DNA of 64,000 bases from Halogeometricum sp. S1BR25-6 (GCF_031624495.1 NZ_JAMQOP010000004.1:124001-188000); one strand, 5' to 3'; shown: positions 1 through 8,683, numbered from the stretch's first letter. Program-made: numbers and translations. The notes: generated by a model not told the origin, from the letters alone.

Positions 1-1149
1 TTCCGAGGACCCGCCGCCGCCGAGCATCGCGTCTTCGGCGCCTGGACCGAGGATGGCCACGTCCGCGTTGGCGTCGAGCGGGAGGACGCCGTCGTTCTCC
101 AAGAGGACGGTCGCCCGCGCGGCGATGGTCTCGGCGAGCGACCGGTGTTCGGGCGTGTCGACGGCGCCGTCGTCGCGTTCACCGTCTAAGAGGCTCACGC
201 GCTCCATCTGTCGCAGGATGCGCGTCACCATGTCGTCGAGGCGGGACTCCGGAACCTCGCCCGACTCGACGGCCTCCTCCAGTGAGGCGGCGAACAGCCC
301 CGCCTTTGCGTCGGGGCCCGGAAGCGCCTCCCCGTCGGCGTCTTCGAACAGGTCGGTGTCGGGATCCATCTGGAAGGCGTCCTTCAACTCCTCGAAGGTG
401 ATGCCCGGCATCTCCAGGTCGAGACCGGCGTTCGCCGACCCGGCGACGCTGTTCGTCCCGAACCAATCGGAGACGACGTAGCCGTCGAAGCCCCACTCCT
501 CTTTGAGGACGTCGGTGAGCAGGCGGCGGTGGTCGCTCATGTGCGTCCCGTTGACGCGGTTGTACGAGGTCATCACCGACCCCGCGCCTGCCTCGACGGC
601 CGCCCGGAAGCCGGGGAGATAGAGTTCTCGGAGCGTCCGCTCGCTCATCTCGGCGCTGACGCGGAGTCGTTTCGTCTCCTGATTGTTGGCGACGTAGTGC
701 TTCGGCGTCGCGATGACGTCCTCGGACTGGATGCCCTCCACCGCGGTCGCGGCGAAGTCGGCGGTCAGCACGGGGTCTTCCGAGTAGTACTCGAAGTTCC
801 GCCCGCAGTGGGGGACGCGAATCAGGTTCAGGCCGGGACCGAGTATCGAGTCCTGTCCTCGCGCCTTCGCCTCGCGGCCCATCGCGACGCCCTGGCGTCC
901 GGCGAGTTCGGAATCGAACGTCGCCGCGAGGGCGATAGCGGCCGGAAACGCCGTCGCGGTCTGACCGGGAACGCGAACGCCGAGGGGGCCGTCGACCAGT
1001 TTCAGTTCGGGTATGTCCAGCCGTTCGACGCCCGGTAGGTATCCCGTCGCGGTTCGTTCGGGGTCCACGGCGCCGTGAACGAGGCTCACCTTCTCCTCGC
1101 GCGTGAGCGCGCCGACCAACTCTTCCACGCGTCCGCTGGGGTTCGTCAT
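1..1149 (-). CDS. GH3 beta-glucosidase-type hydrolase (3' end outside window)
   Basis: Cytoplasmic glycoside hydrolase family 3 enzyme, expected to release terminal beta-linked sugars from oligosaccharides. The N-terminal TIM barrel is complete: LVDGPLGVR near residue 38, the KHYVANNQETKR block near 135, and the nucleophile region VVSDW with Asp near residue 227. The start of the second alpha/beta domain (AILGPGAEDAMLGGGGSS) is reached when the frame runs off the window edge. There is no signal peptide. The ATG at 1149 is preceded by an AT-rich box at 1178-1186, 29-37 bases upstream. The gene is divergent from the IclR regulator, so shared control is likely. Sugar specificity cannot be read from the sequence. 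Confidence 0.9.
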   Translation of the reverse strand, partial: MTNPSGRVEELVGALTREEKVSLVHGAVDPERTATGYLPGVERLDIPELKLVDGPLGVRVPGQTATAFPAAIALAATFDSELAGRQGVAMGREAKARGQDSILGPGLNLIRVPHCGRNFEYYSEDPVLTADFAATAVEGIQSEDVIATPKHYVANNQETKRLRVSAEMSERTLRELYLPGFRAAVEAGAGSVMTSYNRVNGTHMSDHRRLLTDVLKEEWGFDGYVVSDWFGTNSVAGSANAGLDLEMPGITFEELKDAFQMDPDTDLFEDADGEALPGPDAKAGLFAASLEEAVESGEVPESRLDDMVTRILRQMERVSLLDGERDDGAVDTPEHRSLAETIAARATVLLENDGVLPLDANADVAILGPGAEDAMLGGGGSSE

Positions 1150-1256
1150 GGTTACTTCGGATTCGAGTACTCGCCCGATTAATATTCTGGTCGCGCTTCG
1201 TCAACTCCGTCCGACGATGGCGGAAAGCTTTTATCGAAACAATAGTGATAGAGACT
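1150..1256. promoter_or_regulatory. Divergent promoter region GH3 / IclR regulator
   Basis: This 107-base gap holds both promoters. A TTTTAT box at 1229-1234 lies 23-28 bases before the ATG at 1257, which fits a leaderless iclR-type transcript and rules out the in-frame GTG at 1245. For the minus strand, the AT-rich ATTAATATT at 1178-1186 precedes the GH3 start. The TCCG-N7-CGGA motif at 1210-1224 lies between them, four bases from the TATA box of the regulator. That is a position where archaeal activators often bind. Confidence 0.6.
1210..1224. promoter_or_regulatory. Operator-like inverted repeat, site 1
   Basis: TCCGACGATGGCGGA, with TCCG/CGGA arms around 7 bases. Its exact reverse complement recurs at 18561-18575. 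It sits just upstream of the TATA box of the IclR-family regulator gene, suggesting autoregulation. The assignment to that regulator is inference. Confidence 0.6.
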
Positions 1257-2015
1257 ATGGCAGGCACGGCACCCATCAAGGCGGTCAAAGTCTCCTTCGA
1301 GCTCATCGAACTCCTGCGGGAGCTCGACGGGGCGGGCGTCTCGGAGGTCGCACAGCGACTCGACAAGCCGACGAGCACCGTGCACGACCACCTCCGCACG
1401 CTCGAACGGGAGGAGTATCTCATCAAGGAGGGTGACACCTACCACGTCAGCACGCGTTTTCTCCAGTTGGGCGACCAAGCGCGCTCGCGCAAGAAGGTAT
1501 TCAAGATAGCCCGCCCGGAGATAAACCAACTCGCGCAGACCTCCGGCGAACACGCGAATCTGATGATCGAAGAGCACGGGATGGGCGTGTTCCTCTACCG
1601 CTCTCGCGGCCCCGACGCCGTCCAGTTGGACACGCACGCCGGGATGCGCGTCCCCCTCCAGACGACGGCGCTCGGCAAGACCATCATGGCCAACCGACCG
1701 CGCGAGGAGGTGGAGGCGATACTCGACAGACACGGCCTGCCGCAGGTCACCGACAGCACGATAACCGACAGAGAGGAACTGTTCGAGGTCTTAGAGGAGG
1801 TCCGAGCGCGCGGGTACGCCTACGACGACGAGGAACGCGTCAAGGGAATGCGCTGCGTCGCCGCGCCGATAACCGACGAGGAGGGGTACGCCATCGCGGC
1901 CGTCAGCGTCTCCGGACCCAAGAGCCGGATGCGCGAGCAGCGTTTCACCGAAGAGGTCCCCGAGCAGATTCTCCGGAGCGCGAACGTCGTCGAGGTGAAC
2001 CTCACCTACTCCTGA
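1257..2015 (+). CDS. IclR-family transcriptional regulator
   Basis: DNA-binding regulator of 252 residues. The N-terminal winged helix-turn-helix (about residues 5-65) includes the recognition stretch VAQRLDKPTSTVHDHLRTL. The C-terminal IclR effector domain follows (about 75-250), with the typical HAGMRVPLQTTALGKTIMA and KGMRCVAAPI blocks. Haloarchaeal IclR members are known as activators of sugar pathways such as xylose/arabinose and, in Haloferax, L-rhamnose. Its place beside FAH and SDR genes and at the edge of a pectinolytic locus makes it the likely local regulator. It probably binds the TCCG-N7-CGGA motif, one copy of which lies in its own promoter; this is inference. Start ATG 1257 was chosen from the TATA spacing. 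Confidence 0.9.
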   Translation: MAGTAPIKAVKVSFELIELLRELDGAGVSEVAQRLDKPTSTVHDHLRTLEREEYLIKEGDTYHVSTRFLQLGDQARSRKKVFKIARPEINQLAQTSGEHANLMIEEHGMGVFLYRSRGPDAVQLDTHAGMRVPLQTTALGKTIMANRPREEVEAILDRHGLPQVTDSTITDREELFEVLEEVRARGYAYDDEERVKGMRCVAAPITDEEGYAIAAVSVSGPKSRMREQRFTEEVPEQILRSANVVEVNLTYS

Positions 2016-2075
2016 CCCGAACGCTCCGACCCGGGAGCACAACAGTTAGGTACCGCCCGGTGGCACTCACGCACG

Positions 2076-2924
2076 ATGCAACTCGTCCGATACACGAACG
2101 GCGGCGCACCGCAGTGGGGCGTCCGCCGCGACGACGACATTGTACCGCTGGCCGGACTCCGAGAGGAGGTTTCCTACGAGAACCTCACAAGTCCCGGCTT
2201 CCTCCGCCTCGTCGAGGACGCCGTCGAGGCCGCCGAGGACGAGGCGATTCCGGCGTCAGAAGCGAAATTCCTCGCGCCGGTCCCGCGTCCGGGGAAAATC
2301 GTCTGCGTCGGCCTCAACTACCACGACCACGCCGAAGAGCAGGACGAAGAGATACCCGAGCGACCGCTTCTGTTCGGGAAATCCGATACGTCGGTGACGA
2401 ACCCCGAGGACCCCATCGTCCACCCCGCCGACGTCGACCAGGTCGACTACGAAGTCGAGTTGGGTATCGTGATGGGCCGGACGGCCAAACACGTCTCCGC
2501 GGAGGACGCCTCCGAGTACGTCGCCGGCTACACCGCCGTGAACGACGTGAGCGCACGCGACGCCCAGTTCGAGGACGAGCAGTTCTTCCGCGGGAAGAGC
2601 TACGACACGTTTGCCCCCATGGGGCCGACGCTGGTGCCCGAGGGCGAGTTGAACCCGAACGAACTCGACGTGGCCTGCCGCGTCAACGGCGAGACGAAAC
2701 AGGAGTCGAACACCGAGGAGTTCATCTTCGACGTGGGAGAGGTCGTCGAGTACATCAGCGGAATCACGACGCTGCGACCCGGCGACGTCATCTCGACGGG
2801 AACGCCCGGCGGCGTCGGCATCTTCCGCGACCCGCCCGAACTGCTCGAACCCGGCGACTCCGTCGAAATCGAAGTCGAGGGCATCGGGACGCTGACGAAC
2901 CCCGTCGTCGCCGAACGAGAGTAA
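2076..2924 (+). CDS. Fumarylacetoacetate hydrolase family protein, likely diketo-deoxy-sugar-acid hydrolase
   Basis: FAH-fold hydrolase of 282 residues. It has an N-terminal cap, the KIVCVGLNYHDHAEEQ block near residue 73, the metal-binding DYEVELGIV near 127 and the GDVISTGTPGGVG signature near 238. In the oxidative diketo-hydrolase route for L-rhamnose described in Haloferax volcanii, an FAH enzyme cleaves 2,4-diketo-3-deoxy-L-rhamnonate to pyruvate and L-lactate, after an SDR oxidation. Here the next gene is an SDR, and the locus encodes an alpha-L-rhamnosidase and a rhamnogalacturonan lyase, so that role is the best guess. Other 2-keto-acid or acylpyruvate hydrolase activities cannot be excluded. 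Confidence 0.85.
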   Translation: MQLVRYTNGGAPQWGVRRDDDIVPLAGLREEVSYENLTSPGFLRLVEDAVEAAEDEAIPASEAKFLAPVPRPGKIVCVGLNYHDHAEEQDEEIPERPLLFGKSDTSVTNPEDPIVHPADVDQVDYEVELGIVMGRTAKHVSAEDASEYVAGYTAVNDVSARDAQFEDEQFFRGKSYDTFAPMGPTLVPEGELNPNELDVACRVNGETKQESNTEEFIFDVGEVVEYISGITTLRPGDVISTGTPGGVGIFRDPPELLEPGDSVEIEVEGIGTLTNPVVAERE

Positions 2925-2979
2925 CGGAGACGCGGGGCGATCCGCGTACCTATTTGTAGCCGCTCGCGCTAGTGGGAGT

Positions 2980-3777
2980 ATGACGACGCAGACAGACGAC
3001 CGTCTGAGCGACAGACACGTGGTCGTGACCGGCGGCGCGCAGGGTATCGGACGCGGCATCGCGGTTCGCTGCGCCCGCGCCGGCGCGGACGTGACCGTCT
3101 TCGACACGAAACCGGACGTCGCAGCGGAGACCGCCTCGCTCGTCCGCGAGACGGGGTCCGAGGCGGCAGTGTACGAGGTGGACGTGACGGACGAATCGGC
3201 CGTCGAGGCCGCCGTCCAATCGGCGACGGACGAACTCGGCCCGATATGCGGCCTCGTGAACAACGCGGGTATCCAGCGAGCGATTCCCCTCTTGGAGACG
3301 AGCGAGGCCGAGTGGGACGCACACTTCGACGTGAACGCCAAGGGGACGTTTCTCGTCTCGAAGGCCGTCGCCGTCTCGATGGTCGACAACGGCGTCGCCG
3401 GGAGCATCGTGAACGTTTCCTCGGTGGGCGCGGAGCGTCCGTTCCCCGGACAGGGCGCGTACGGCGCCTCGAAGGCCGCCGTGCTGGCGTTCACGTCCGT
3501 TCTGGCGAAGGAACTGAGCGACCACGGAATCACCGTCAACGCCGTCAAACCGGGGACCGTCGAGACGCCGATGGTCGAAGCGTGGCTCGACGAACACGCC
3601 GAACAGTCCGAGAAGACCCGCGAGGAGGTGCTCGCCGACGCCCTCGACGACCACGTGCTCGACCGGATGGGCCGTCCCGAGGAGGTCGGACACGTCGTCG
3701 CCCTTCTCCTCTCGGCGGAGGGCGAGTGGATGACGGGCGAGTCCATCGCCGTCGACGGTGGGTATCTCAGCAAGTGA
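2980..3777 (+). CDS. Short-chain dehydrogenase/reductase, possibly 2-keto-3-deoxy-L-rhamnonate dehydrogenase
   Basis: Classical SDR of 265 residues with a complete motif set: TGGAQGIG cofactor loop (residues 16-23), NNAG near 90, catalytic Ser in NVSSVG near 148 and YGASK near 162. Asp in VFDTKPD after beta-2 favours NAD(H). It has its own TATA-like box (CCTATTTGTAG, 2949-2959) 21-31 bases before the ATG. Pairing with the upstream FAH hydrolase matches the last two steps of oxidative L-rhamnose breakdown. Earlier steps (rhamnose dehydrogenase, lactonase, rhamnonate dehydratase) are not in this window. The substrate is inferred from context only. Confidence 0.85.
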   Translation: MTTQTDDRLSDRHVVVTGGAQGIGRGIAVRCARAGADVTVFDTKPDVAAETASLVRETGSEAAVYEVDVTDESAVEAAVQSATDELGPICGLVNNAGIQRAIPLLETSEAEWDAHFDVNAKGTFLVSKAVAVSMVDNGVAGSIVNVSSVGAERPFPGQGAYGASKAAVLAFTSVLAKELSDHGITVNAVKPGTVETPMVEAWLDEHAEQSEKTREEVLADALDDHVLDRMGRPEEVGHVVALLLSAEGEWMTGESIAVDGGYLSK

Positions 3778-3800
3778 CCGCACTCTCCCTCCGACGAATG

Positions 3801-3815
3801 TCCGCTATCGTCGGA
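3801..3815. promoter_or_regulatory. Operator-like inverted repeat, site 2
   Basis: TCCGCTATCGTCGGA. The reverse complement TCCGACGATAGCGGA differs by one base from the copies at 18664 and 18883. It lies 24 bases after the SDR stop codon. Confidence 0.55.
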
Positions 3816-3965
3816 CCACCGAACGGAGTATCCTCCTCGGAGCGCACATTTCGGAAGGCGCGCACCGAAATCGTCACACCACTACTTCTGTAATTTTCCT
3901 CGACGTCGTAGTCTCTCTCCCCCGCCCGTTTCCGGGCGAAACGTCGGATATTCACGTTACCTTTG

Positions 3966-3980
3966 TCCGGTAATATCGGA
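3966..3980. promoter_or_regulatory. Operator-like inverted repeat, site 3
   Basis: TCCGGTAATATCGGA, nearly perfectly palindromic, flanked by GT and CA so the symmetry extends to GTCCG/CGGAC. It lies 165 bases, centre to centre, from site 2. Confidence 0.55.
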
Positions 3981-4168
3981 CACTCGTTCCTTTCGAAGCC
4001 CTCCGAAGCGGTGCGGGCTTCGACGGCAGTGACTACTGCGTGACCGGCGCTCTCTCGGCTACCGACCGAACTCCCGTTCGCTCGTGGCGCGACACGGACG
4101 CCTTCGGAATCTCCCTCCCCGCACTCAGTTCGTCCAGTGCGAGCGTCGCCGAGACGGTAACGGCCGGT

Positions 4169-4396
4169 TCAGGCGCCGAAGCGATACCAGACGAGATATC
4201 CGGCGTACCCGACGAGCGACCCGACCAGCAGGCTCGCTCCCCAGACGCCGGCGATTCCGGCGGCGGGTCCCGTGAAGACGAACATCCCGAGGACGAATAG
4301 GATGACCGCCAGACCGATGCAGGTCCAAAACAGCATGCTCTTCGGAACGGGTAGCCCGGTCTGCCCCTCGGGGCGCGATGACGTCGCGTTCGACAT
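4169..4396 (-). CDS. Small two-helix membrane protein
   Basis: Protein of 75 residues of unknown function. A polar N terminus (about 20 residues) is followed by two hydrophobic helices, roughly residues 22-42 (FWTCIGLAVILFVLGMFVF) and 46-70, separated by a small glycine/proline turn. It follows the ABC transporter operon on the same strand after a 95-base gap, so it may be its last gene or independent. Similar short double-helix proteins are common and uncharacterised in haloarchaea. No motif suggests a role. Confidence 0.65.
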   Translation of the reverse strand: MSNATSSRPEGQTGLPVPKSMLFWTCIGLAVILFVLGMFVFTGPAAGIAGVWGASLLVGSLVGYAGYLVWYRFGA

Positions 4397-4491
4397 GCTT
4401 CGACGTGTGTTCTCCCACTACATACGTGTTACGCCGTCCGGCGGGCGAGAGAACCGTCGAGGAGCGGAGAAGTAGCGGCCGAGCGACCGAG

Positions 4492-5562
4492 TCAGTCGTG
4501 GAGGTCCGGGCTGTTCCAGTACTCGTGGGTGTCGTCCGCGCGGAAGCACCGACAGAGGTGCTCGCCCGCCCCCGTCGTTATCTCGCCGGGGTGTTCGCGC
4601 TGACAGACCTCTCTGGCCTCCGGACACCGCGGGTGGAAGTTACAGCCGCTCGGCAGGTTCCTCGGGTCCGGAACGTCTATCTCTCGGATGGGGAACTCCT
4701 CCTCGTCCCGGTCGTCGAAGAGGTTCGGCGTCGCCCAGCGGAGCGCCTTCGTGTACGGGTGTTGCGGGTTCTCGATTATCTCGTCGACGCCGCCGATTTC
4801 GACGATTTCTCCGAGGTACATCACGGCGATTCGACCGCCCGACTTCTCGGCGATGTATCGGGCGTTCGAGAGGTCGTGGCTGATGAACAGGTACGACGTG
4901 TCGAAAATGTCCTGCAGTTCGAGCATCAGGTCCATCATCTCGACCCGTAGCGAGACGTCCAACGCGCTGATGGCCTCGTCGGCGAGGATGAGGTCGGGAT
5001 TGAGGAGCATCGCGCGGACCAGCACCGCCCGCTGTTTCTCCCCGCCCGATAGCTGGTGCGGGTAGCGGTTGAGGAAGTCGCCCGGCGGCGTCATCCCCAC
5101 GCGTTCGAACATCGCGTGGATCCGTTCCTCGCGACGCTCGCGACTCATGTCCGGGTTCCACTTCTTCAGCGGCAGCGACAGCGACGTGATGACGCGCTGG
5201 TTCGGATTCAGCGCGCTCCCGGGGTCTTGGTGGATGATCTGCAGGGCGTGTCGTATCTCCGAGAACGGAACCGAGGCGTTCTTACCGCTGCTCTTGGCCT
5301 CCCAGATGTCCTGTCCCCGATACCGCACGGCTCCGCTGGTCGGCTTCTGCACGCCGATGGCCGTCTTGCCGAGCGTCGACTTCCCGCACCCGCTTTCACC
5401 GATGAGCGTCACGATTTCGCGTTCACCGATGTCCAGCGACACGTCGTTGACGGCTCTGACCGGGTTCGTGTTGTCGAAGAAGCCCAACATCCCGCCGCTG
5501 TTGTCGAACTCGACGGTAACGTCCTCCACCGAGACGACCGGGTCGGACCCGGTGCTACTCAT
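4492..5562 (-). CDS. ABC transporter ATP-binding protein, oligopeptide/oligosaccharide type (DppF/OppF-like)
   Basis: One of two ATPases of a family-5 (dipeptide/oligopeptide/nickel) importer; 356 residues. Walker A GESGCGKSTLGK near residue 57, signature LSGGEKQRA near 168, Walker B LILADEAISALD near 189, and the family-specific C-terminal cysteine motif GCNFHPRCPEA near 308. The start overlaps the preceding ATPase gene by 8 bases, showing translational coupling. Context in a pectin-degradation locus suggests oligosaccharide rather than peptide import; the same transporter family carries beta-oligosaccharides in Pyrococcus and Thermotoga. Confidence 0.93.
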   Translation of the reverse strand: MSSTGSDPVVSVEDVTVEFDNSGGMLGFFDNTNPVRAVNDVSLDIGEREIVTLIGESGCGKSTLGKTAIGVQKPTSGAVRYRGQDIWEAKSSGKNASVPFSEIRHALQIIHQDPGSALNPNQRVITSLSLPLKKWNPDMSRERREERIHAMFERVGMTPPGDFLNRYPHQLSGGEKQRAVLVRAMLLNPDLILADEAISALDVSLRVEMMDLMLELQDIFDTSYLFISHDLSNARYIAEKSGGRIAVMYLGEIVEIGGVDEIIENPQHPYTKALRWATPNLFDDRDEEEFPIREIDVPDPRNLPSGCNFHPRCPEAREVCQREHPGEITTGAGEHLCRCFRADDTHEYWNSPDLHD

Positions 5563-6592
5563 GGACCGCCTCCTCTTGCATCGAGTCGCCGCGCAACGGA
5601 ACGGCCTCTTGCGCCTTCTCGTGGTAGAAACAGGCCGCCTCGTGGGTCTCGCTGACCGTCGCCATCGGCGGCTCGGAGGTCCGGCAGTGTTCGTCTGCGA
5701 TGGGACATCGAGGGTGGTACGAACAGCCCGAAATCCGGTCGACCGGGTCGGGCTTCGACCCCGCGATGGCGTGCATCTCGTCGACGGGGACGTTCAGGTC
5801 CGGCGTCGCGGCGAGCAGGGCGCGCGTGTAGGGGTGCGACGAGTTGTAGAGCAACTCGTCGACCGTCCCGCTCTCGATGAGTTGGAAGGCGTACATGACT
5901 GTGAGGCGGTCGGCGATTTTCGTCAGCAAGGGGAGGTCGTGCGTGATGAACACGATGGTCAGGTCGTGTTCCTCCTGGAGGTCGTCGAGCAGGGAGACGA
6001 TGGAGCGCTGCATCAACAGGTCCAGCGCCGCGGTCGGTTCGTCCATCACGAGCACCTCCGGTTCGAGGATGAGACTCAGCGCGATGAGCGCGCGCTGTTT
6101 CATCCCGCCGCTCAGTTCGTGCGGATAGGCGTCCATGACCCTATCGGGGTCGAGGTAGACGCTTTCGAGCAGTTCGCGGGCGCGTTCGAGACCGGCCGGG
6201 ATGTCGCGGCCGTGGTCCTGCAGCGTCTCCCGGAAGTGCGCGCGAACCCGCATCACGGGGTTGAGCGAACTCATCGCCCCCTGGAACACCATGGCGACCT
6301 CCTCCCAGCGGAACCGCTTGAGTTCCGACTCGGAGAGCTCTAATACCGACACGGGGTCGCCCTCCCGCGGGTAGTACATCACCTCGCCCGAACAGACGCC
6401 CGGTTCGACGACGGCGTTGAGCAGCGAGGAGGCGAGCATGGACTTGCCGCTTCCGCTCTCGCCGACGATACCGAGCGTCTCCTCCCGGTGGATATCCATA
6501 TCCACGTCTCTGACGACGCGCGACGCGCCGCGGTTCAACTCGAACGACACGTTCAGGTCCCGGATTTCGAATATCTCGTCTCGAATGCTCAT
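5555..6592 (-). CDS. ABC transporter ATP-binding protein, oligopeptide/oligosaccharide type (DppD/OppD-like)
   Basis: Second ATPase of the importer; 345 residues. Walker A GESGSGKSMLAS near residue 40 (Met replaces the usual Thr after Lys-Ser), signature LSGGMKQRALIA near 160, Walker B EVLVMDEPTAALD near 178, and the C-terminal SGCSYHPRCP motif near 288. It is coupled to the following ATPase by an 8-base overlap and lies 56 bases after the second permease. It would pair with the DppF-like ATPase on the cytoplasmic face. The substrate is inferred from neighbours only. Confidence 0.93.
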   Translation of the reverse strand: MSIRDEIFEIRDLNVSFELNRGASRVVRDVDMDIHREETLGIVGESGSGKSMLASSLLNAVVEPGVCSGEVMYYPREGDPVSVLELSESELKRFRWEEVAMVFQGAMSSLNPVMRVRAHFRETLQDHGRDIPAGLERARELLESVYLDPDRVMDAYPHELSGGMKQRALIALSLILEPEVLVMDEPTAALDLLMQRSIVSLLDDLQEEHDLTIVFITHDLPLLTKIADRLTVMYAFQLIESGTVDELLYNSSHPYTRALLAATPDLNVPVDEMHAIAGSKPDPVDRISGCSYHPRCPIADEHCRTSEPPMATVSETHEAACFYHEKAQEAVPLRGDSMQEEAVHE

Positions 6593-6648
6593 CGTTCACC
6601 TACTGCGTGCATGCGGGTGCTCGTTGATAGTAGTATCGTCATCTGTTC

Positions 6649-7668
6649 TCATATCTCCGCGGAATCCCCTTGGTCCGCCGCCTTGTCGTCGGTGGTCGTC
6701 GAGGCGTGCCGCGCGCGGAGTCGCACGTTGAACACGCTGTCCATCCCCTGCGAGAACAGCACGAGGCCGAACGACATCAGGAAGATGGTCACCATGGGGA
6801 AGATGAGCCAGTGCAGCATCTGCGGGCGGTTCAGCGCCCCGCCCTTGTACGCGAGGTTCATCAGCACGCCCCAGTTGAACGTCGTGAACGGGAGGATGCC
6901 GAGGAAGTACAGCCCGACCGACTCGAAGATGATGCGGCGGGAGGCGAGCGCGGAGTTGATGGTGATGTACGGCATCAACTGCCCCAGGAGGTCCCGGCGC
7001 AGGATGGTCCCGGTGGAGAGGCCCATTATCCGAGAGGCCTCCACGTAGGACTCCTCGCGGATGCTGAGCACCTGCGAGCGCACCGTCCGCGCCAGCCCCG
7101 GCCAGTTGTCGAGGCCGAGGAGGACGCCGACGATGTAGGGGTTCTCCGGTGCGAAGATGGCCATCAGGACGATGACCAGCGGCAGGCCGGGAATCGTGAT
7201 GACGACGTCCGTGACGGACATCAGCACCGTGTCGACGACCGTTCCGCGCATAAATCCCGACAGGAGGCCGACCAGCGCCGCGACGCCGATGCTGATGACG
7301 GCGCCGGCGAATATCATCTTGAACATCGCGGGCGTCGCGTGGATGAGTTGGGCGCCGATGGGCTGTCCGAACGTGTCGGTTCCGAGGATGTAGTTGGGGT
7401 TCTGGAACGGTTGCGCGAGAATCGGGGCGTCCCCGCTCGTCGGCCGGTCGACGAGAACGACGCCGGCCGTTCCCGCGAGGAAGAACCCGAACAGGATGAG
7501 CGTCCCGACGACGGCGCGCCAGTCGGTCAGCGCGACGCGGGCGGGGGCGACGACCGTCAGGTCGAGAGTCCGTTTGACCCGTTCGCTCATCGGCGTCGGT
7601 TCGTGCTCCGTGGACGAGTTGAACAGCTCTTCGAGGTCGACCGTATCGTTGGGGTCTCGGTTACTCAT
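6649..7668 (-). CDS. ABC transporter permease, DppC/OppC type
   Basis: Inner subunit of the importer; 339 residues. A long charged cytoplasmic N terminus of about 70 residues is followed by a first helix (VVGTLILFGFFLAGTAGVVLV), a periplasm-side loop naming the LGTDTFGQP motif typical of DppC, and five further helices. The EAA-type loop (EASRIMGLSTGTILRRDLLGQL) that docks the ATPases is present. The start overlaps the upstream permease gene by 8 bases. It has an acidic C terminus, as expected for a halophile. Confidence 0.92.
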   Translation of the reverse strand: MSNRDPNDTVDLEELFNSSTEHEPTPMSERVKRTLDLTVVAPARVALTDWRAVVGTLILFGFFLAGTAGVVLVDRPTSGDAPILAQPFQNPNYILGTDTFGQPIGAQLIHATPAMFKMIFAGAVISIGVAALVGLLSGFMRGTVVDTVLMSVTDVVITIPGLPLVIVLMAIFAPENPYIVGVLLGLDNWPGLARTVRSQVLSIREESYVEASRIMGLSTGTILRRDLLGQLMPYITINSALASRRIIFESVGLYFLGILPFTTFNWGVLMNLAYKGGALNRPQMLHWLIFPMVTIFLMSFGLVLFSQGMDSVFNVRLRARHASTTTDDKAADQGDSAEI

Positions 7669-8683
7669 TGTCTGCTCCTGCGGAGATGCGCGGGTCGACG
7701 AACCCGTACGTGAGGTCGGCGATGAATATCGCCACGACGGTGACGGTCGTGAAGATGATGAGCGACCCCATCAGCAGCGGGTAGTCCTGCGTCTGGATGG
7801 CGTTGTACATCAGCAGTCCCACGCCGGGGTACGAGAAGATCTGTTCGACGATGACTGCACTGCTGAAGACGCCGGCGATGCCGATCATGAACTGCGTGTA
7901 CATCGGGAGGATGGCGTTTCGACCCACGTACTGCGTCGCGATTCGAGACCCGCGCAGACCCCGTAGCTTCGCGACTCGGAGATAGTCCTCGCCGAGCACC
8001 CGGACCGAGTTGCCGCGCATGGTCAGCGCGCCGCCCAGTCCGAGCATGCTCATCGAGAGTATCGGGAGCGCGGCGTGCATGACGATACTGCGCATGAACG
8101 GGACGTTGAACCCGGCGGTCACGCTCGAGGAGACGCGGCCCCCGTACGGGAACCACGACATCTGGATGGCGAAGAAGTAGATGAGGAGGATACCGACGAT
8201 GTAGTACGGCACCGAGTTGAGTCCGATGAGAACGACGGAACTCACCGAGTCGAAGCGCGACTTCTCCTTGAACGCCATCACCGCTCCGATGACGATGCTG
8301 AGCGAGTAGCCGACGACCATCGCGTAGACGCTGATGAACATCGACCACGGGACCCGCTCGAAGATGAGCGCGGTGACGGGCTTGTTCTCGTAGATGGAGG
8401 TGCCGAGGTCCTGCTCAAAGATGATGCTGCTGAAGTACTGATAGAACTGGATGTACAGCGGCTGGTCGGGTTGGACGTTCGTGTACAGCGCGACGAGTCG
8501 GTTCAGCCGTTCGAGGTTGACCGTGCTCCCCCCGGTCCCCGCCTGCTGTGAGAGGATGACATTCTTGAGCGATTCGGTCGGGCTTCCGGGCATCGCGTGG
8601 TAGAGCACGAACGACAGCGTCACCGTCGCGACGAGGGTCAGAATCGCCTGCCCGAACCGCTTTGCCAAGTAGTTTGTAGCCAT
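7661..8683 (-). CDS. ABC transporter permease, DppB/OppB type
   Basis: First permease of the importer; 340 residues and six predicted helices. The N terminus (KRFGQAILTLVATVTLSFVLYHAMPGSP) and the EAA loop (DYLRVAKLRGLRGSRIATQYV) are typical of DppB. It starts 62 bases after the binding-protein gene, and the stop overlaps the DppC start. The extracytoplasmic loop is unusually rich in Gln/Ser (residues 35-95). Confidence 0.92.
   Translation of the reverse strand: MATNYLAKRFGQAILTLVATVTLSFVLYHAMPGSPTESLKNVILSQQAGTGGSTVNLERLNRLVALYTNVQPDQPLYIQFYQYFSSIIFEQDLGTSIYENKPVTALIFERVPWSMFISVYAMVVGYSLSIVIGAVMAFKEKSRFDSVSSVVLIGLNSVPYYIVGILLIYFFAIQMSWFPYGGRVSSSVTAGFNVPFMRSIVMHAALPILSMSMLGLGGALTMRGNSVRVLGEDYLRVAKLRGLRGSRIATQYVGRNAILPMYTQFMIGIAGVFSSAVIVEQIFSYPGVGLLMYNAIQTQDYPLLMGSLIIFTTVTVVAIFIADLTYGFVDPRISAGADNE

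Larger units (their letters stand above)
3778..4168. other. Convergent intergenic region with two operator-like repeats
   Basis: No credible gene. The region lies between the convergent ends of the SDR and the small membrane gene, yet it holds two TCCG-N7-CGGA motifs (3801-3815 and 3966-3980) and a short AT-rich stretch around 3880-3900. Reading frames crossing it are short and lack a start context. It may be a remnant of a promoter whose gene was lost, or it may make an undetected RNA. Confidence 0.5.

Noticed and set aside
3942-3960. TCCGGGCGAAACGTCGGA-like element near 3931-3948 as another operator
   Set aside because: The arms match, but the spacing is 10 instead of 7 bases, so it was not counted among the motif copies.
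4040-4300. Plus-strand frame of 86 codons after the operator-like sites 2 and 3
   Set aside because: It overlaps the small membrane gene in antisense, ends in acidic low-complexity sequence and has no start context; not strong enough to explain the sites.
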